DNA from: Chlamydomonas sphaeroides
Lineage: Eukaryota > Chlorophyta > Chlorophyceae > Chlamydomonadales > Chlamydomonadaceae
NCBI GenBank assembly: GCA_001662425.1
Contig: BDDC01000184.1
Coordinates: forward strand, 24,085 to 88,084
DNA length: 64,000 nucleotides
Direction: 5' to 3'
The first letter of the stretch is position 1. Each line of letters starts with the position of its first letter. Under the pieces are notes generated by a model that worked only from the letters and a program-made list of their open reading frames with translations, did no database searches and was not told where the DNA came from. A program made the translations under genes and the position numbers. Below, in pieces: positions 31,905 through 44,400 of this stretch.

Positions 31905-34900
31905 ATGGCCGCGGCTTCCGTGGCGCCGGCAGCACATCACACCGCCCCGGCCGCGGACAACAGCGGTCAGAGATGCCGTCGCCCAGCCCCCCGCGCGACC
32001 TTGCCTTCCACCTCCCAGCCCGGCCCAACCTCCGGCTCACCGGACGCGATGTCACAGGAGCTGTACACTTGGCTAGCAGACCAAGGCAAGGTTCATGTGC
32101 CCGTCAAAGAGCTGCTGGTACAAGCCAGTCCAGCTGGCCGCTCCCCACACAACAGCTGCCGCCACGCACGGCCCCGCGGCTGCGCCACGGCACTGTGCGC
32201 GGCCACGTCAGGACTTTCCCCGGATGCCCTGTCGCAGGCGCGCTGGGTCTGCAGCGGGCTGCGCTGGTGGCGGTGCCGGGACAGGCCGGCGAGCGGGCCC
32301 TGGTGGCTGCGCAGGTGCGCGGCCGGCGGTGGTGCACCTTTGTGCGGTATGCCTCCGAGGTTGGCCCGCGTACCAGGCAGCAACAAGCGACGTCACAGCA
32401 GCACCCCGCTGTCTACCTGCGCGCGTGCCTATGCCCCCTGCCCCGGCCCATCCGGCCTGCCCCGCCGCCCCTCGCCGGCGCCTGCCTTGCCCCATCCATT
32501 CCGCCGCTGCGCCCCTCGCGCCACACCGGATGCCCTCCACCCTGCGCTACGCTCGTACCCGTACTACTTGCCTGCGCGCCCGGCTGCCGTGCAGGCGCTG
32601 CCCCGTGGCTGCGAGGTGCTGCGGGTGCCGCTTTCGGCCGCCGTGTGCAGCTGGCCCGGGGACCCGGCCACAGCGGACATGGAGGAGCAGGTGGGGCGGC
32701 GGGGAGCGCGTTGGTGCTACGCGAGGAACGCTGGCCCGGCTGCTACCAAGGGGCGGCTGCGGCCGCGCAGCGTAGGCGGCCGGGGATAACGGGGATGCCG
32801 AGCTGGTCGGGGCGTGGCAGCGCCAGGAGGGCGGCAGCGCCACAGGTTGCTGTGCGGCCTGCGTAAGCGCGCCTGTCGCGGACAGGTTGGTGGGGCCAAT
32901 GGGGGGTAATGCGCCCCTGACCCCCCGGGGGTTGCTGCCTGGCTCCACCACACGGCCCCGCCCCCTCCCCGGGCCCTCCACCCAGGGCGCTCCGAGCAGC
33001 GTCCGCCTTGCTGCCAAGCTCCTACGCCTGGCGCTGGCGCCGGCGGCCGCACAGGGAGCCGCGACCGTAGCAGCGTGTACGGCAGCCGCCCCGGCTGCTG
33101 CCGACAGCAGTGCGGCGTGCTCGTACGGCCCGTACTTGCGCAGCCTCCCCGACTCGCCGCCCGCCATGCTGCTCACCTTCCGCTCCGAGCACGACGTGGC
33201 GGCGCTCGAGTACGAACCGATGCGCGCCGCGCTGGTCAACTACCGGTCGCTGGTACGGCAGCAGTACGACAGGTGGAGCGCGGCGGGCGCGCTGGCGGGC
33301 GCCAGCCTGGCGCAATTTGAGTGGGCGCTGGCGGTGCGTGCGGGGGCAGCTGGGCAGGGCCCGGGAGGGCTAGATGTCGGGAGTTGCAACTCAAGAGCAG
33401 CAGCAACATACCTCGGCCCGGCCCATCCACTGGCGCTGGGGATGCTCACGGTGCTCAAGCCAACCAAGCGGAGGCAGGGTGTGGGAGCCGCGCTGGCTCC
33501 GTACACACGGGTGCGGCAGCACGTGGCTTGGACCAGCCCGCAGCCTGCATGTGCCAAGCCCCTCGCCGCCACTCCCCATGGCCGCCTCGCAGCTGGTGGG
33601 CTCCCGCAGCATGGCAGTCAACATCCTCATGCTGGCGCTGCAGGCGGCGGGCCACAGCCACAGCGCCTCCGCCACGCAACATGCCGTGTCTGCAGCCGGC
33701 GCCGCCGCGCTTGGCAGCGGGTCGGGACCGCCATCGCTGGAGGACCTGTCGCCTGCCGAGCCCGGCGGCTCCGGGCTGCTCGCGCTCGCGCTGCTGTCTC
33801 TGGCGGGGACGCCGCCGGGGCGCCCCAGTTCGAGCGTCCCTAGCCGCGAGGCAGGCGGTGAGCAAGGCGGTGAGCAAGGCGGCGCCGCCCTGCAGCCGCA
33901 GCCGCCCCAGGCGCCAGCAGCTGCTGGGGCTGGGGCTGGGGCTGGGACTGGGACTGGCCGCACCGCAGCGGCGGCTGCCGCAGGCGGTGCTGGCAGCGAC
34001 GTCAGCGGCGGCGGCGGCCTTGGCGGCGGCGGTGCAGCCGCCGCTGGCGGCGAGCTCCGGTTGCTGGTGCCCCTCGCGGACATGATGAACCACCGCGGCA
34101 GGTGAGGGGCCACTGGAGCTGAACGCCGCGCCTGATGCGAGCTGCGGCCCTGCTGGCGGTCTGACGTCACATCAAACGGTATTGCCAGCGTGTAGCCAAG
34201 CTGGTGCACGACACCCTGGGCGGCGGCTACGGCTGTGCCGCATGTAGGATGGTAGGATGGTTGGATGTTTGGATAGAGCTAGTGGATGGGGCTAGTGATG
34301 ACTCAACCCGACCCCATGTGCCGTCGCCCCTGCCCCGCCGGCAGGCGGCGCGTGGGCGGGAGGTTTGACGGCGGAGGGCCCAAGCGCGTGGAGGCGCCAG
34401 CCGCCAACGTCAGGTGCGCTGGGCTGTCAACGAAGAACCAGCATGGCAGTCAGAGTAGGGTGCCTGAGACAACTGGCAGTATCAGGTACGCTGGGCTGTC
34501 AACAAAGAACCAGCGTGGAAGTCAAGAGTAGGATGCCTGAGGCAACGGCCAGTGTCCGGTGCGCAGTGCGGGCAGGGCGCTACCGGGCAGAGCCTGGAAG
34601 GGCTTTGGGACACCACAGGAGGTGGGGCTGCCGCAAGGCCCGGTCACAAGGGCTGCAGCCCATGCTTGCGGGCCGCTGCTACGTGGCACGTCGCGGCGTG
34701 CAGGCAACAAGATGGGGCGAGAGTTGGCGCTTGTGGAGCAGGGCTCTTGGCCACTCGACCTCCTAGAAGGAGTACAGAAGACCCCAGTTCTACGCGTGTG
34801 GGTTTTCCATGCCATAGTGTGAATGCCAAGACACTAGCAGCTTGCGTGGCTTGAATATAGAGGTGTGTGTGGCGAGCCAAGGTCAGGACAGGCATCATGA

Positions 34901-36852
34901 TGGGGCGAGCGAGTAGGGGTTCCTCACCGCCCTCCCTCCTAGAATGAATGCAGCAATCCAAAGTCTATAGCAAGTATGTTCATGTTGAGCGCTATGCTAA
35001 TGATGCTCGTGCAGCTTCTGCCAAAGCCGAAAGGGTGGTGCGTGAGGAAACGGCGCCGATCACACCACGCGCCGGTGCGTCTGCGCAGGTGGGAGCTGCG
35101 GCCCTCAGGCCCCGGCGAGGACGGCGGCGGCGGCATTGGCGGCTGGGCTCTAGCGGTGGTGGCGGCAGACGATGTGGCGGCCGGGCAGGAGCTGTGCATT
35201 TGCTACGACGAGGTGGGTCTGGTACGTGGCATGCATGCGGGGGCGCACTGGGGCCGGCACTCGCGCTTGCCTGCGTGCCGGTGAGCAGCCCCAGACCAGA
35301 GGGGCCCTGCAAGGGGTAAGCGCACAGGTGTGGGGCCACGTGTGGCCTGCTGTACGGCGACTCGCTGTACGGCGACTCACTGTACGGCGACCCGCTGTAC
35401 GGCGCCCCGCTGTACGGCGACCCCCTGTACGGCGACCCCCGCTGTACGGCGGCGTCCAATGCCTTGGGCTGCTGCCATCCTCCCCTGTCGCTGCGCAGGA
35501 TGCCAGCAACGACGCTCTGGCGCTGCACTACGGCTTCGTGCCGTCGTTCAACCCCCACGACGACGTGCAGCTGTTCGGCAGCGAGGCCGAGGCGCGGAGC
35601 TGGTGGGCTCAGCACGCGGCGGCGCTGGCGGCGCTGGCGGCCAAGCCTAACGCGGCGACGGCCGCGGCGGCAGCGGCGGCGGCGACGTCATATGGCCGGT
35701 GCCCCGGCGAGACACAGGTGCGCATGCCGGCATGCGGCGTGAGACATGGCGACGCATGGGCGCGACGAAACACGTGTTCGTTGCTGGCAGTCCAGGTGTG
35801 GCCCGATCGCGCCGCGGCCTGCGGCAGGTGCGCATTCGACACGGCGCATGACGAGGGATGGACGCGGAACGGGGTGCACACATGTTCGTTGCTGGCGGCC
35901 CATGTGTAGCCTGATCGCGCCGTGGCCCCTTTGGGTATCATTCCCCGTCATCGAACGGTACCCCACAGGAGGACAACCCGGGGGCCCAGGACGCAAGCAA
36001 CGGGCCCCTCACGGTAAGCCTCCCGGCAGGCTCCACAAACGCCTGCGTCGTCGTGCTGCGGTACAACGACCGCCGTGCTGTCCCCCTGCCAACTCGACGC
36101 CCCCCCACCACCAGCCCAACCAACGCGCCCAACGCACCCCTCCGCCGCCGCAGCTGCTGCCTGGCGGCCGGCCCTGCCCCCGCCTGGCCGCCGCGCTGGC
36201 GGATCTGTCCCGCCGCAGGCTCGCAACACCTAGCACGTCTCTGCCCGCTGGTGCCGGCGACGCCAAGGCCGAGGCCAAAGCCGGCGCCGAAGCCGACGCC
36301 GCGATGCTGGCCGTTGCGGCGCTGCGCCTGCGATGCGCGCAGCTGCTGGCGGCCAGGGCGCCGGTGCTGCCCGACATCCGGATCCTGCTGGATCACATGC
36401 GGCCGGGCCGGATCCAGGTCCAGGGCCGGATCCAGGGCACGGGCGAGGGCTGGGCCGGGGACGGGGGCGGGGAAACGGGGCTCGCAGCCGAGGAGGAGGC
36501 GGAAGAATCGGAGGAGGAGGCGCGGGTGTGGGCGGAGCTGCTGGCGGGGTATGAGGCGGAGCTGGCAGGCCGCGGCGTGGAGCTGGCGGCTCTGACCGGG
36601 CTGCGCCAACAGTTGGCGCCACCGGCTACCGCAGGCCGCCTGCCTGTGGGCCGGCTGGCGGCGGTGCAAGCGGCAGGGCTGGCGGCGGTGCAAGAGGCAG
36701 GGCTGGCGGCAGCAGGAGCCGGTGCGGCGGACGCGGCGGGGAGTGCGGCCGGCGGCGCGCTGGCGCCGCAACTGCGCCTGGCGCTGTCGTACCGCATCCA
36801 CAAGAAGTTGCTGCTGCTGGAGGGCCTCCTGGGCAGCGGTGGGGCCGGCTGA
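31905..36852 (+). CDS. SET-domain lysine methyltransferase, Rubisco LSMT/SETD3 type
   Basis: Supported exons: 32595-32690, 32986-33333, 33593-34101, 34345-34413, 35089-35212, 35499-35717, 35969-36013, 36154-36852. The first exon begins near ATG 31905 (SQELYTWLADQGKV) and a second ends at 32314 (ALGLQRAALVAV), but the junction between them is unresolved. The protein has the split SET layout of plant Rubisco large-subunit methyltransferase: N-SET (RGCEVLRVPLSAAV), a helical insert (GPYLRSLPDSPPAMLLTF), GSRSMAVNILML, then the SAM/Lys-binding PLADMMNH, then AAGQELCICYDE, then the LHYGFVPSFNPHDDVQLF region. A C-terminal helical substrate-binding domain ends RLALSYRIHKKLLLLEGLL. About 110 low-complexity residues split the SET core before PLADMMNH. 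About 780-800 residues. Substrate not predictable; chloroplast location likely but unproven. Confidence 0.85.
34414..34560. repeat. about 70-bp tandem duplication starting at a splice donor
   Basis: Two diverged copies of gtgcgctgggctgtcaacga...gaaccagc...cctgagacaac follow directly after SET exon 34345-34413. The second copy restates the donor as cag|gtacgct at about 34486. A further copy lies at 54628-54682. Confidence 0.85.
35345..35454. repeat. 14-16 bp minisatellite (ctgtacggcgaccc), about 7 copies
   Basis: ctgtacggcga recurs seven times with small variation in the SET intron preceding exon 35499-35717, ending about 44 bases before the acceptor. Confidence 0.92.
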
Positions 36853-38431
36853 GGGGGAGCGGGCGCTGGGGATGGCGCCGTGTGGGATGTGCGTGCTGCC
36901 TGTCACGAGCACGCGTGAGGCTGTTGCAGCGGTCTTCAGTGCGCTGGGGCGCTGTGCGGCCAGGTCAAGAGGCCCTGCGCTTTTGAGGGACCTGAGTCAG
37001 CCGCGAGGGCGACATGCAAGTGCTGTATGCCTCCGTTTCACTTTTTCACACTGATATCGTCAGTACACACTAAACATGCCCTGCAGCTGGCTTGGTCGAT
37101 TGGAGCGAAGCCATCAGACGGTGACGAGCGCCAGCGAGGGAAGGCTATCGAGCTGTATCCCGCGTGCTCCGGGGAAGCGCGGTACATACACGGCATCGGT
37201 GGCCAACGCATCAAGGGGATGTGGTCGGGGCGGCGCCTGGAAGCGCGGCCGGGTCCACGACGGTTCGGGCGGAGGACGTTTGTGGGCACCAGGGTCAGCT
37301 CGCCTGTTAGGCACAGGCTCAACCTTACAGCGCTGGTGAGCAGCCATGTAGCGGATGCCGCTGTCAGCCGTACAGCCACCGCAGCGCCCACCTTGTAATA
37401 GACGTCACGCACGGAGCCGCCTGCTCTGCTGAAACAAACGCAAATCATTGGCGCAAGCTTACCATATCGCCGCCGCGCACGGCATGTGCAAGTCCCACAC
37501 CGCTGCGCTGCAGAGACCCATGCACGTCAAGGCTCTCCCTGTCTCTACCAAAGCCCCGCTCGCCGCTACCCGCGCTGCTCACAGCAGACTCGCAAGCGCC
37601 GCGACCCATACCGAACCACAAGACCTGAGCCCGAACCCCCAACCCCGTATGGTACACCAGCGCAGGCGACGCGGCGCGGGTGTGGCCGGCCACGTCCGGC
37701 CAGCCCCCGCCCTGCAAGCGCCCACTCGCCGCCAGTACACCACTGCCGCACCCCGCCATGCTACACGCGCAGCCGCCTCGCGCCGCACTCGTCGCCGTCA
37801 CGTACTCGCCGGCCATTGCCCCAGACGGGCGCTAGAACAGTCACACCAACAACCGGGCCAGAGGGCCGCGCCGCGCGACATCCGGCCCCCCGCCCAACGC
37901 ATGCCGCGCCGCCCGTACATACCAGCAAACCAAGGCCGTCGATACCGAACACCAATTAAACGTTGCCTGCAAGCGCCATTCTCTCATGATTTAAGCTGAC
38001 ACATAGATACCCCGCCCTGGCGCATGCTTTGCCCGCACCTCACGTAGCACAGCACCAGCAGCCAGTGTCGCCACGGCGTCGCCGCACGCGTCTGCGAGGC
38101 GGCTCCAACGACACAGCACGCGCACGCCCGCTCACGCCCACCTGCCAGCCGCGCGCCGCCTCGGGCCCCCGCGAGCGCCCTGTACATCCCATGCACCTGG
38201 ACACGCATTGGCCCAGCGCGCCCCCGCATCGCCTCCAACGCCCCGCTCAAGCAAGATGGTAGGTGCAAGGAGGTCGGTCGGGCGTGTGTCCAAGCCGGTC
38301 AGCCCCCAGTCCCAGCCCCTGGCCCACACGGCTGCACACCAAGCCCGCCCCACTCGCAGGCCCGGTGCCGCATCCGCCATGCCGCCGCCAGCCGCCATGC
38401 CGCCGCCGCCGCCAAGCCCCAGCCGGGCGCC
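36853..38431. other. intergenic region between convergent SET and PP2C genes
   Basis: About 1.6 kb without a supported exon. It must hold both 3' UTRs. A plus-strand TGTAA at about 37392 could serve the SET gene, and a minus-strand one (ttaca at about 37323) the PP2C gene. Both are far from the stops, so this is only suggestive. Confidence 0.45.
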
Positions 38432-41400
38432 TCACTCGGCGGCCGTCACGAAGGCCACCAGCACGGTGCAGTCGTCCATCTTGCCGCCGCCCTTGGCGAA
38501 GAACTTGGCCCACATGAAGTTGGGCTGCTGCGACGAGGTGACGGACCAGGGCGTGCGCTGCGTGGGGTTGCGCGCGTGCAGATGAGCCCGCTCCGCCAGC
38601 GCCCTCGCCAGCCGCGCCGCGTCCTCGGCGCGGTACGCCCCGCCCTCGCCCGCCGCCGCGCTGGCTGCGTGCAGCCGCTGACTCAGCAGACCCGCCGCCG
38701 GCTTGGCCGGCTTGGCGGCGGCGGCGTCACCCAACGCCGCCGGCGCCGAAGGCGCCGCCGCGGCGGTTGGGACGGGCGCCTTGCCGCGGCCCGCGGCCGC
38801 GAGCTCCTTGAGCTGGTGCGACACGATCTGCTCGATCTCCTCGTCAAACACGTTGTCGAAGAGGCCGTCGGTGGCGAGCATGATGACGTCGCCCTCCACC
38901 ACCTCCACCATGTGCACGTCGGCGTCGTCGGCCGAGTCGGGGTCCTCCACGTTGTTGGGGTGCGACAGCTGCGGGAGGAGGCAACACGCAACGGCGTTGG
39001 GGCTGGGTTCAACGGCATTCGAGCGCTGTGGGCCGGGTGTGTTCCTGCACCCCATGCACCGTGTGCTCATCGCCACCCAGCAGCCGCACCTGGAAGGGCA
39101 TGTTGAAGGCGTGCTGCTGGGCCTGCGGGGCGGCGGGCGGGGCCGGGGGGGGAGGCGTCACGCAGGCGCATAACGCGACCTCTCCACGCACTCGCGTCAC
39201 TTTGGCGACGGGGCTGCCAGCGAGCATGCTGCGACAGCGCAGGCGCTGCGCTGCCCCTGACCCCGCCCCTCCGACCGCAGGCGCTGCAGCACCGCGTCGG
39301 CACGGTGGCGCACCTCGGTGCCGAAAATGACCTTGCCGTTGCGCAGGATGCGGACGCCGCTGTCGCCCACGTTGGCGATCTCCAGCAGCCGCCCCGGCTT
39401 CATGAGCGCCATGCACACGGTGCTGCTGCCCTTGAGGTAGGTGCGGTACTGCGGGGGGAGAGTAGAGGGGGCGGCGAGGGAGGGGTGACGCGAGGGGTTG
39501 GGTGACGGAAAAACATTGGCAGGAGTAGTGTCGCCGTGTGAATAGCAAACCGCAGAGCGCACTTGCACGAACGCCACCGAAGGGGTGAAGGGAGGGAAGG
39601 GTAGCAGCCAGCGTCTCGCAGCGCCCGAGCCAGCGGCTTTCGGGACCGACGTTGGCAGCAGGCCGCCCGGGTACCACGTGAGGGGCAGGAAGCAGGCGGG
39701 TGGAGTTGCAGCCCCCCGCGGGGGGCGAAGCTGCCAGCCATCCCGACGCGCGACCGAGCGGCCACTGGCACGAAGCCGCTGCATGCTCCCGTTCCTCGAT
39801 GCATGGCCCTCACCTGCGCGTATCGGATGATGTCCTGCGCCGACAGCGTCCCGCGCGCTCCCTCGTACGCGTCCGCAGCGAACCGCATCAGCGTCCTGCC
39901 GAGCGCAAGGCGAAGCGGGCGGGTGCGGGGTCAGCGTCAAGAACGGGGCGCCCGTCGCATTGACCGTCCGTAGCACGGGGATGTGGGGAGCGTCGTCGGG
40001 CGGTGCAGCAGGCCAATCAGTGGGCCTCAACCCGGGGTGCTCACCTGGGGTACTCCGCGGGGTCGATGCCCTCGTCCGCCCAGCCGCTGACGCCGTCCGC
40101 CACGCCCACCCCGCCCAGGCCCACGCGGCTGATGAAGTAGGCGTCCTGGGGGCGGCGGGCAGGGCAGGTGATGGGGGCTCCAGATAGGGCAACCAGGCAG
40201 GCAACCCCGAGTCCGACGAGCTGCGTTGCCCCGATTCACCCACCCTCCCATCTGCGCAGCCCCCCGGGCCACCCTAGCCCCAGCTCCAGCCCCAGCCGTC
40301 CCCTTCCCTCGCAGCCCCGCCCTCGGCCCCGCCCGTCCCCCTCACCTCGCCGCCCTTGTCGACCTTGTCCACGTGCGGGATCATGTGCGCGCCCGCCACC
40401 AGCCGCATCGTGCCGGCTGGCAGCGCCGCGGCGCCGCCCACCAGCCCGCCAAGCAGGCCCCCCATGACGCTGCCGCTGGGCACGCCGCCGTCCACAGAGC
40501 TCACGTCGCCCGGCATCGTGCTGGCTCGCCGCATCTGCTCCGCCAGCGTGTTGCCCATGGACCCCAGGCTAGTCACGAGGTTGGCCGCGAGCTGCGACAC
40601 AGCGGGCGTAATGCCGGCGGACCCGGAGGACCCGGCGGCGGCGCCGTCAGCAGGCGCCGCGCCGGCGGCGCCGCCGGCCATGGGCATGCCCTGCAACAGC
40701 TTGGCGGCCTGTTCGGAGAGGGCCGAGGGCGAGATGCCGAGCGAGGCCGCGTTGGCTTGCAGCGCGGCGAACGCGGCACGCGTCTTGTCCCAGGCCTGGG
40801 CCGCGTCCGCGAGCGCGCGCTGCGTCGCGAGCACCGGGTCAGACTGCGGGCGGTTGGCGGTTGGGAGCGCAGTGGGGTTAGCAGGAGCCGCACGTCCACA
40901 GCCTCGCCCGAAAGCGCGGCGGCTACCCTTCACACGCCCAGCTTGCGGCTGCTTGGCGTGGCCCCAACACCCCACACTGCCTGGTCGCTGCCCGCACAAT
41001 GGAAGCTCAGCGATGCACGGGAAACGAATAGCGCATGCCGCCACACACACCTGCGGGTGCGGCTCGGGCCCAACGAGCGCGCCTCGCCGGCCCCGCCGCC
41101 CAACGCCCTGCTCCGCGTCGTCCTCCTCATCGTCGCCGTCCGCCATCGAGAGCGGCCCGGTCGCGCCGGCGCGCGCGCCTCCCGCAACGGGCGTCAGCGG
41201 CAGGTTGCCTCGCAGCATGTCCAAGACGGCGTCGGCGTTCTGCGCCCGCCGAATGAGGTCGTCGGCGGCGGCGTTGGCCGGCGCGCCAATGCCGGCGGCG
41301 AGCGTCGACGACCACACCGGCGTAGCCGGCAGCGGCGGCACCGACGGCGGCCCCGACAGGTATGACGGCGGCGGCGGCGTGGCCGGCAGCGGCGGCACCA

Positions 41401-44400
41401 TGTCGTCGCCGTCGGTGTCATCGTTGGAGGAGAGGATGCCTGGCGGCGCCGGCGTGGCCGGCAGCGGCGGCACCATCCCCGCCGCCGCCGGGTTGACGGC
41501 GGTGCCGTTGGCGGCGGCAGCCGCCGCCGCCGCCGCGCTGGCGGCGCGCATCTGCGCAAGCAGCTTGCTCGGCTTCTCCGCGCTGCCGGCGGCGGCGCCG
41601 TTGCCGGCACCGCCGGCTGCGAGCGTCTCCTGCAGTAGCGACTGGCTGAGGTACGACGAACGGTTGTCGAAGCTGCCCTGCCGGTCAACCGCCATGGCCG
41701 CGATATCTCCCTTGCGCATCGTGACGTCGGGCGAGCCGTCAATGTCGGCGGCAGTCGCCGACGCCGCCGGCGGGATGCCGACGCCGGCGCTGCCGATGGA
41801 GCCGCTGGCGATTCGCTCCGCCAGGTTGAACAGACTCTCGCCGCTGCTGCCTGCCCGAAGGGACGAGACCGAGCCCGACCCTGAGCCGGTGGCGGCGCCT
41901 CCGTTGGTCGCGCCACCGTTCGCCGTGCCACCGTTCGCCAGCTTGGCGGCGACGCCAAGCATAGCGCCCAGCGGCCCTGCCGCCGGTGCCGGCGTCGGCG
42001 CCGCCGCTGCAGCGGGAGCTCCCGCGCCCTGCTGCTCCTGCCCCGGCGGCCCCGCCGGCGGCTTCCCGCCCTTGCTCCACGCCCGGTCCCACACCTCTAA
42101 CAACCGGTCCAGACCCTCATTGCTCTCCGTCTCGCGCACCACCGGCGCGCTACTGGCTGCCCCCATCTCGGTCGCGGGTTGCGCGCTGGAGAACGAGGCT
42201 GGTGCCGATGCGCCGGCTGCCTTCGCGTCGCGCGCCTCCGGCGTCGGCGGCCCCTGGGGGGACGCCGGCGGCGAGGCTGCCGCTGGGCTGGCCGCCTCCG
42301 CTGCCGCCGCTAGCACCGGCTGCTTGGCCGGCTCCTTCTCGGCCGGCTTGCTGGCCTGCTCGGCTGCCGGCTTCGCGTCCGCCTTCTCCGCCTCCTTGCC
42401 CGGTCCGGCCTCGGCCTTCGCCTCGGCCTTGGTCTCGGCTGGCGCCGACTTGTTCTGCTTGGCCTTGAGCAACCGCTCAAAGCGCGATGCAGTGTCGTCC
42501 AAGTCCGCTTTCGCCACCTCCTGCTCTGCCTTCTGCTCCGCTTTCTGCTCCGCTTTCTGCTCCGGCTTCTGCTCCGGCTTCTGCTCCGGCTTCTGCTCCG
42601 CTTCCTTGGCTTTGCCCTCCTCCTTGGCCTTCTCCGCCTTTGCCTCCGCTTTGCCCTTGTCCGCGGCTAACGCGGGCACGGGCGCCGATGCTGCTGCCGG
42701 CTGCGGCTGCTGCTCAGCCGGCTTTGCGCCGGCCTTGTCCTCCTCTCCCAGATCGCGCCAAGAAAACTTCCGCGGGCCCGATGCTGGCGCCGCGCTGCTC
42801 ACCACGCCGCTGCCGCTGGCCTTCTCCGGAGCCGGCTTCTCCTCCGCCTTGGCCGGCGCTGTTGGTGCGGGTGATGTAGCTGCACTGACGGCCGGCTTGG
42901 CCTCCTTGTCCTTGTCCTTGTCCTTGTCCTCCTCCTGGCCCTTCGGCTTCTCGCCGTCGCCCTCGGACGCTAGCTGCTCGCGCAGGCTAGCAAAGCTAAA
43001 GCCCTTGCGCTTCTTGCCCGCGTCCTTCAGCGCCGCTGTCGCCGGCGCGCTCGCTGGCGGCGCCGCGGCGGCGGGCACGGACGGCTTGACGGCCGCGCTG
43101 GACGCCGGTGCTGCCGGCGCGGGCGTCGCTGGCGTGGCCGGGGCCGCTGGCGGCGCGCTCGCGGCTGGCTTCGCTGGCGGGGGCGCTGCCGCGGGTGCAG
43201 GCGCTGCCGCGGCGGCTGGCGCCGGTGCTACCTCCTTGCGCTTGGACGGCTCCGCCGCAGCTGTGGGCTGCGGCTGGGCTGGCGCCGGCGCGCTGCTAGC
43301 GGCGGCCTGAGGGGCCGGCGCGGGCTGCGGGGGCGTGGGCGCCGGCTTGGGCGGCTCGCGCTTGGCCGCCGCGGCCTCCGCAACAGCTTTTGCAGTCGAC
43401 TGCGCGGCAACGTCCGCGGGCTTGGCCGCCTGCTGCTCCGGCTGCTTCTTGTCCTCCGACTTCGCCGGCACCGCTGCCGGCTTGGGCTGCTGCGCTGCGC
43501 TCGCCGCCGCCGATGCGGGCTCCTTGCTGCTCGCCGCCGCCGGCGCCGAGTCCTCGCCCTTGGCCCCGGTGTCTAGCAGGTCACGCCAGCTGCCGCTCGC
43601 CTTCCGCACGACCCCGTTGCCGTTGCTGCTGCTGTCCGCAGCTGCCGCTACCGGTGCGCCCTCCGCTGCCGCCGGCTTGTTCTTGGCCTCAACAGGGGCC
43701 TGCTTGGCCTCAGCGCCCGCCTTGCTCGCCGCCGGTGACTCCTTGCCGGCCTTCCCCTTGCCGACCACGCTCTGGAAGAGCTCAGGCGGCACGAGCCCCT
43801 CGAGCTCCCTGAACGCCTCGCGGGCTTCGCGCTCTAGCTTCTCCGCCTCCGCCGACTTGCTGCGGTCCTTGGCCACCGCCTGCTTGCGCCCCGCTACCGC
43901 CGCTGCCGAGGGCGCGGCCGCGGCCGCGGCCGAGACCTCCGCGAGCGCCTTGGAGAGGAGCTTGGTCGCGGCTGCGCGCTTCTGCCGCGCAGCGACCGAG
44001 GGAACTGAGATGGGCTCGGTGACAGTCAGGCGATTGTCGGTGGTCGAGTCCCAGCTGCCGTCGACCCGGATGCCCCGGACGCCGACAGGGACCTACAGGG
44101 GCATTTGATATGGGTCGGGGCGATGTGAGTCGGGCCGGCAAGACGGGATGGGGGCGTACCGAGGGGGTATCGAACTAGTCAATAGCGAACCTAGCCAGAA
44201 CGTCGGGCCCAAAGCTGCATCAGCCCCACCCATAACCGCCTGTCGTCGCAGCTGCCGATCCACGTGTAGGTCCGCATCGCCGTGTCGACACGTAGCCGTA
44301 GCGTTGACAACGGCAGGCTGCCTTACGCTATGCTGACCTACCCTAATGGGGGCGTGCTGAGCGTCGCATTGGTCGGGCAAGGGCTACGTGGGTGTGGCAC

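Noticed and set aside
40356..43310. 984-codon open frame on the plus strand
   Set aside because: It is the antisense of the CBM20-PP2C linker exon. Strong GC bias at third positions removes stops on the opposite strand; the composition is Ala/Ser-rich with no domain.
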